DNA of 64,000 nucleotides from Blastomussa wellsi (lineage: Eukaryota; Cnidaria; Anthozoa; Scleractinia; Plerogyridae), in contig OX393568.1 in the NCBI GenBank assembly GCA_947652115.1, positions 4,913,641-4,977,640 on the forward strand, given 5' to 3'. The notes under the pieces were generated by a model. It saw only the letters and a list, made by a program, of their open reading frames with translations, was not told the DNA's origin and did no database searches. The position numbers and the translations under genes were made by a program. Positions 62,290-64,000 of the stretch are shown here, in pieces. Positions within the stretch are counted from its first letter, which is position 1. Each line of letters begins with the position of its first letter.

Positions 62290-64000
62290 CTATACGATGA
62301 CGCTATCCTTGGCCGTGTAATATCTTTCGTTCTGTGCACCCAGTGGTTCGGGAGCTGTGTAGAATGTCCTTTCGTGGTTGGGTCCGTCCTCTTGCGGTGT
62401 CTGATCTGGCTCGTTTGGTACACCTTGTTGCTGCACGCTAGTTAGAAGTGGTGTCCGCTCATCGGAATCCACACGTGGCTCGTGTGGTACATCATTTTCG
62501 CCTGGTGGTGGTGCACCCTGGATCGACTGTCTGTCTGGTTCGTTTGGTACAGCTTCAGGTTGTGCAACTTCTCTTTGGCGCCAGGCCTGAAAACCTCGTA
62601 TAGCGTATGGAAGAGTTGCCATCACCAGAGGTACGTATGCCAATATCCTTACAAACACTACGAGGCCATATCTTGTACTTTGATAAACATCACCGCTAAT
62701 AGGGGAACTTAGAACTGCAATTGCCCCAAGTGTCGTTAAGACTACCACGTCTGACTCATTGATCCACGATTTCTCCACTGTCCCTTTACCAGCCACTCGT
62801 TGACCTATTCCATTATCACCTTGATTTAGTGGTACTCGTTGACCGACTTGTACTTCACTGTCATCTGCTTCCGCTTGGTCATTGGCTCCTCGTTGTGCTT
62901 CTTCTCTGTATGGCCTTACCAGCGCAATGATAACCAGAGAAAGAATACAGAAGAATTGTAGCAAAGCACTTTTCAAAGGGCCAGCTGTCATATTTGTGCT
63001 AATTGATAACAGCAGCAATCGGTATACAAGGTAGTAAGCGACAAAATAGTGACGGCGGGTTTTGTAATAGGTTCGTAAAGCTTTGAGGTGTGGGTTGGGA
63101 CCAGTGTAAAAGGCAAGTGCGATTGGCAAACAACTGACAAACAGCATCAACCCAATAGCAATACTACCGTATGCAACTTCTTTAACAGTGACAAAGAATT
63201 CCATATTACCGTCTACAAACAACACCTTTCTCCCGCCAACTTCGACATAATGCAAGAGCTGCAGTGAAACGTTGGTAATGTCCACATAGCACAGCACAGC
63301 GATGGTACAGTAAGCATAAGCAAAGCCGTTTACCACGCGCTTGTTGAATGACTCCCAACATTTATTTACGCATGCCAAACAAGAATTCCTGCAGCAGCAG
63401 CAAGTAAAGGAACAACTGTTGTTTTGGTGCAATTTATCATAGACCTTTTGTAACACACCTCTCCAAATGGGGTACAGCTTCGCTAATATTGTCAGTACAA
63501 CTATTTCGACTAGTACAAAGATGGCCATTATGAATAACTTGTCAGCATTGTTTAAACCAGCTTTGAAACAAATGCCAACTCCTACATGAATTTGTAGGTT
63601 AGAAAGGGCGGCCAGGAATTCAATGAATGGGTCGTATGTAAAGCCGTCTGGAGTTAGTATCTTCATAATTTGATACGCATATAAACAGACGTTTAGATGC
63701 CCACTCGCCAGGTTTGGATTGACCAACAACACGAAACAAGAAACTACAAAAAGGGCTAAGAGGTACACAGCAATCATCCCTAGCCACCCGTTATTACAGC
63801 TTGATGAGCAGTTTTCGTTTCCAAACAAGACACTGTATCCTTGTTTGCACTCACCACAAAGTACACTAGTCTGGTTTCTGTCACCTTTGCAAACTGCTCC
63901 TGAAACGTACTGGTACACTTCTGGAAATATGGGCTTTGTAAAGTTACAGTATTCAGCGGGGCATGGGCTTGTAACGAATTTGCCGTCAACTTTGCCTGCC
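62290..64000 (-). CDS. Large cysteine-rich multi-pass membrane protein (C-terminal part)
   Basis: Open from the window edge to the stop at 62290-62292 (~569 codons visible, N-terminus beyond 64000; the in-frame GTG at 63916 is not taken as start). The visible order is an extracellular Cys cluster (CPAEYC...VCKGDRNQTSVLCGECKQGYS...C..SC), then about eight hydrophobic segments starting with GMIAVYLLALFVVSCFVLLV. A CCCCRNSCLACVNKC loop lies between the third and fourth segments. A long acidic, Gln/Pro-rich cytoplasmic tail follows, with repeated VPNEPDQ/VPHEPR-type words (from ~63 kb leftward). I associate the CxGDRxxxxxxCGxC-plus-TM arrangement with large uncharacterised invertebrate surface proteins; the function is unknown. 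Confidence 0.8.
   Translation of the reverse strand, partial: AGKVDGKFVTSPCPAEYCNFTKPIFPEVYQYVSGAVCKGDRNQTSVLCGECKQGYSVLFGNENCSSSCNNGWLGMIAVYLLALFVVSCFVLLVNPNLASGHLNVCLYAYQIMKILTPDGFTYDPFIEFLAALSNLQIHVGVGICFKAGLNNADKLFIMAIFVLVEIVVLTILAKLYPIWRGVLQKVYDKLHQNNSCSFTCCCCRNSCLACVNKCWESFNKRVVNGFAYAYCTIAVLCYVDITNVSLQLLHYVEVGGRKVLFVDGNMEFFVTVKEVAYGSIAIGLMLFVSCLPIALAFYTGPNPHLKALRTYYKTRRHYFVAYYLVYRLLLLSISTNMTAGPLKSALLQFFCILSLVIIALVRPYREEAQRGANDQAEADDSEVQVGQRVPLNQGDNGIGQRVAGKGTVEKSWINESDVVVLTTLGAIAVLSSPISGDVYQSTRYGLVVFVRILAYVPLVMATLPYAIRGFQAWRQREVAQPEAVPNEPDRQSIQGAPPPGENDVPHEPRVDSDERTPLLTSVQQQGVPNEPDQTPQEDGPNHERTFYTAPEPLGAQNERYYTAKDSVIV

Noticed and set aside
1..64000. CRISPR arrays, bacterial operons, rRNA genes
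   Set aside because: No spaced direct repeats of that type, no ribosome-binding sites, and spliced eukaryotic genes throughout.

Overview
The window is animal nuclear DNA. Spliced genes with GT-AG and GC-AG introns sit among tRNA-derived SINEs, fold-back MITEs, an LTR retrotransposon and a Maverick/Polinton. The repeat families, the Polinton gene set and an astacin+ShK gene point to a cnidarian, most likely an anthozoan such as a stony coral. This is an inference from family knowledge; no species marker is visible.

Layout. (1) 76-15150 is an essentially complete Polinton with ~245-bp G-rich terminal inverted repeats and a 5-bp target duplication (CCGCA). It carries major capsid protein, packaging ATPase, DDE integrase, protein-primed PolB and about ten structural or unknown genes. 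Two single-base-type frameshifts are visible, one in PolB and one in the coiled-coil protein; no separate adenain-type protease was found. (2) 17194-20037 (-) is a three-exon GPP34/GOLPH3-family gene. (3) 22192-27064 (+) is a five-exon gene encoding a 218-aa secreted BRICHOS precursor. It ends in a 38-residue, 8-cysteine peptide after a basic RFRR site, and its last intron is GC-AG. (4) 28082-32438 (-) is a four-exon EFCAB10-like gene. It is head-to-head (169 bp) with (5) 32608-37145 (+), a three-exon SETMAR-like histone H3 methyltransferase (SET part only) that also has a GC-AG intron. Introns of both genes are full of transposon insertions. (6) 38341-45492 (-) is a BEL/Pao LTR retrotransposon with apparently identical 427-bp LTRs and an ATCTG target duplication. 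Its gag-pol frame is broken by one in-frame TAA inside a hairpin and by a frameshift near the pol end. (7) 48265-54092 (-) is an astacin metalloprotease with a C-terminal ShK domain, six exons found and at least one 3' exon missing. (8) 54240-62289 is gene-poor, with MITEs, a repeat pair and a SINE. (9) 62290-64000 (-) is the 3' part of a large cysteine-rich multi-pass membrane protein that runs off the window.

Within the Polinton, the virion genes (capsid, ATPase, small membrane proteins, integrase) lie on the + strand in the middle. PolB reads inward from the right repeat, and two membrane-active-looking genes are on the - strand at the left. Several virion genes share an AAATATA-type motif 15-40 bases before their start codons. 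The host genes appear functionally unrelated. The exon chains for BRICHOS, EFCAB10, SETMAR-like, GOLPH3-like and astacin were built by matching splice sites and reading phase by eye and agree at every junction.
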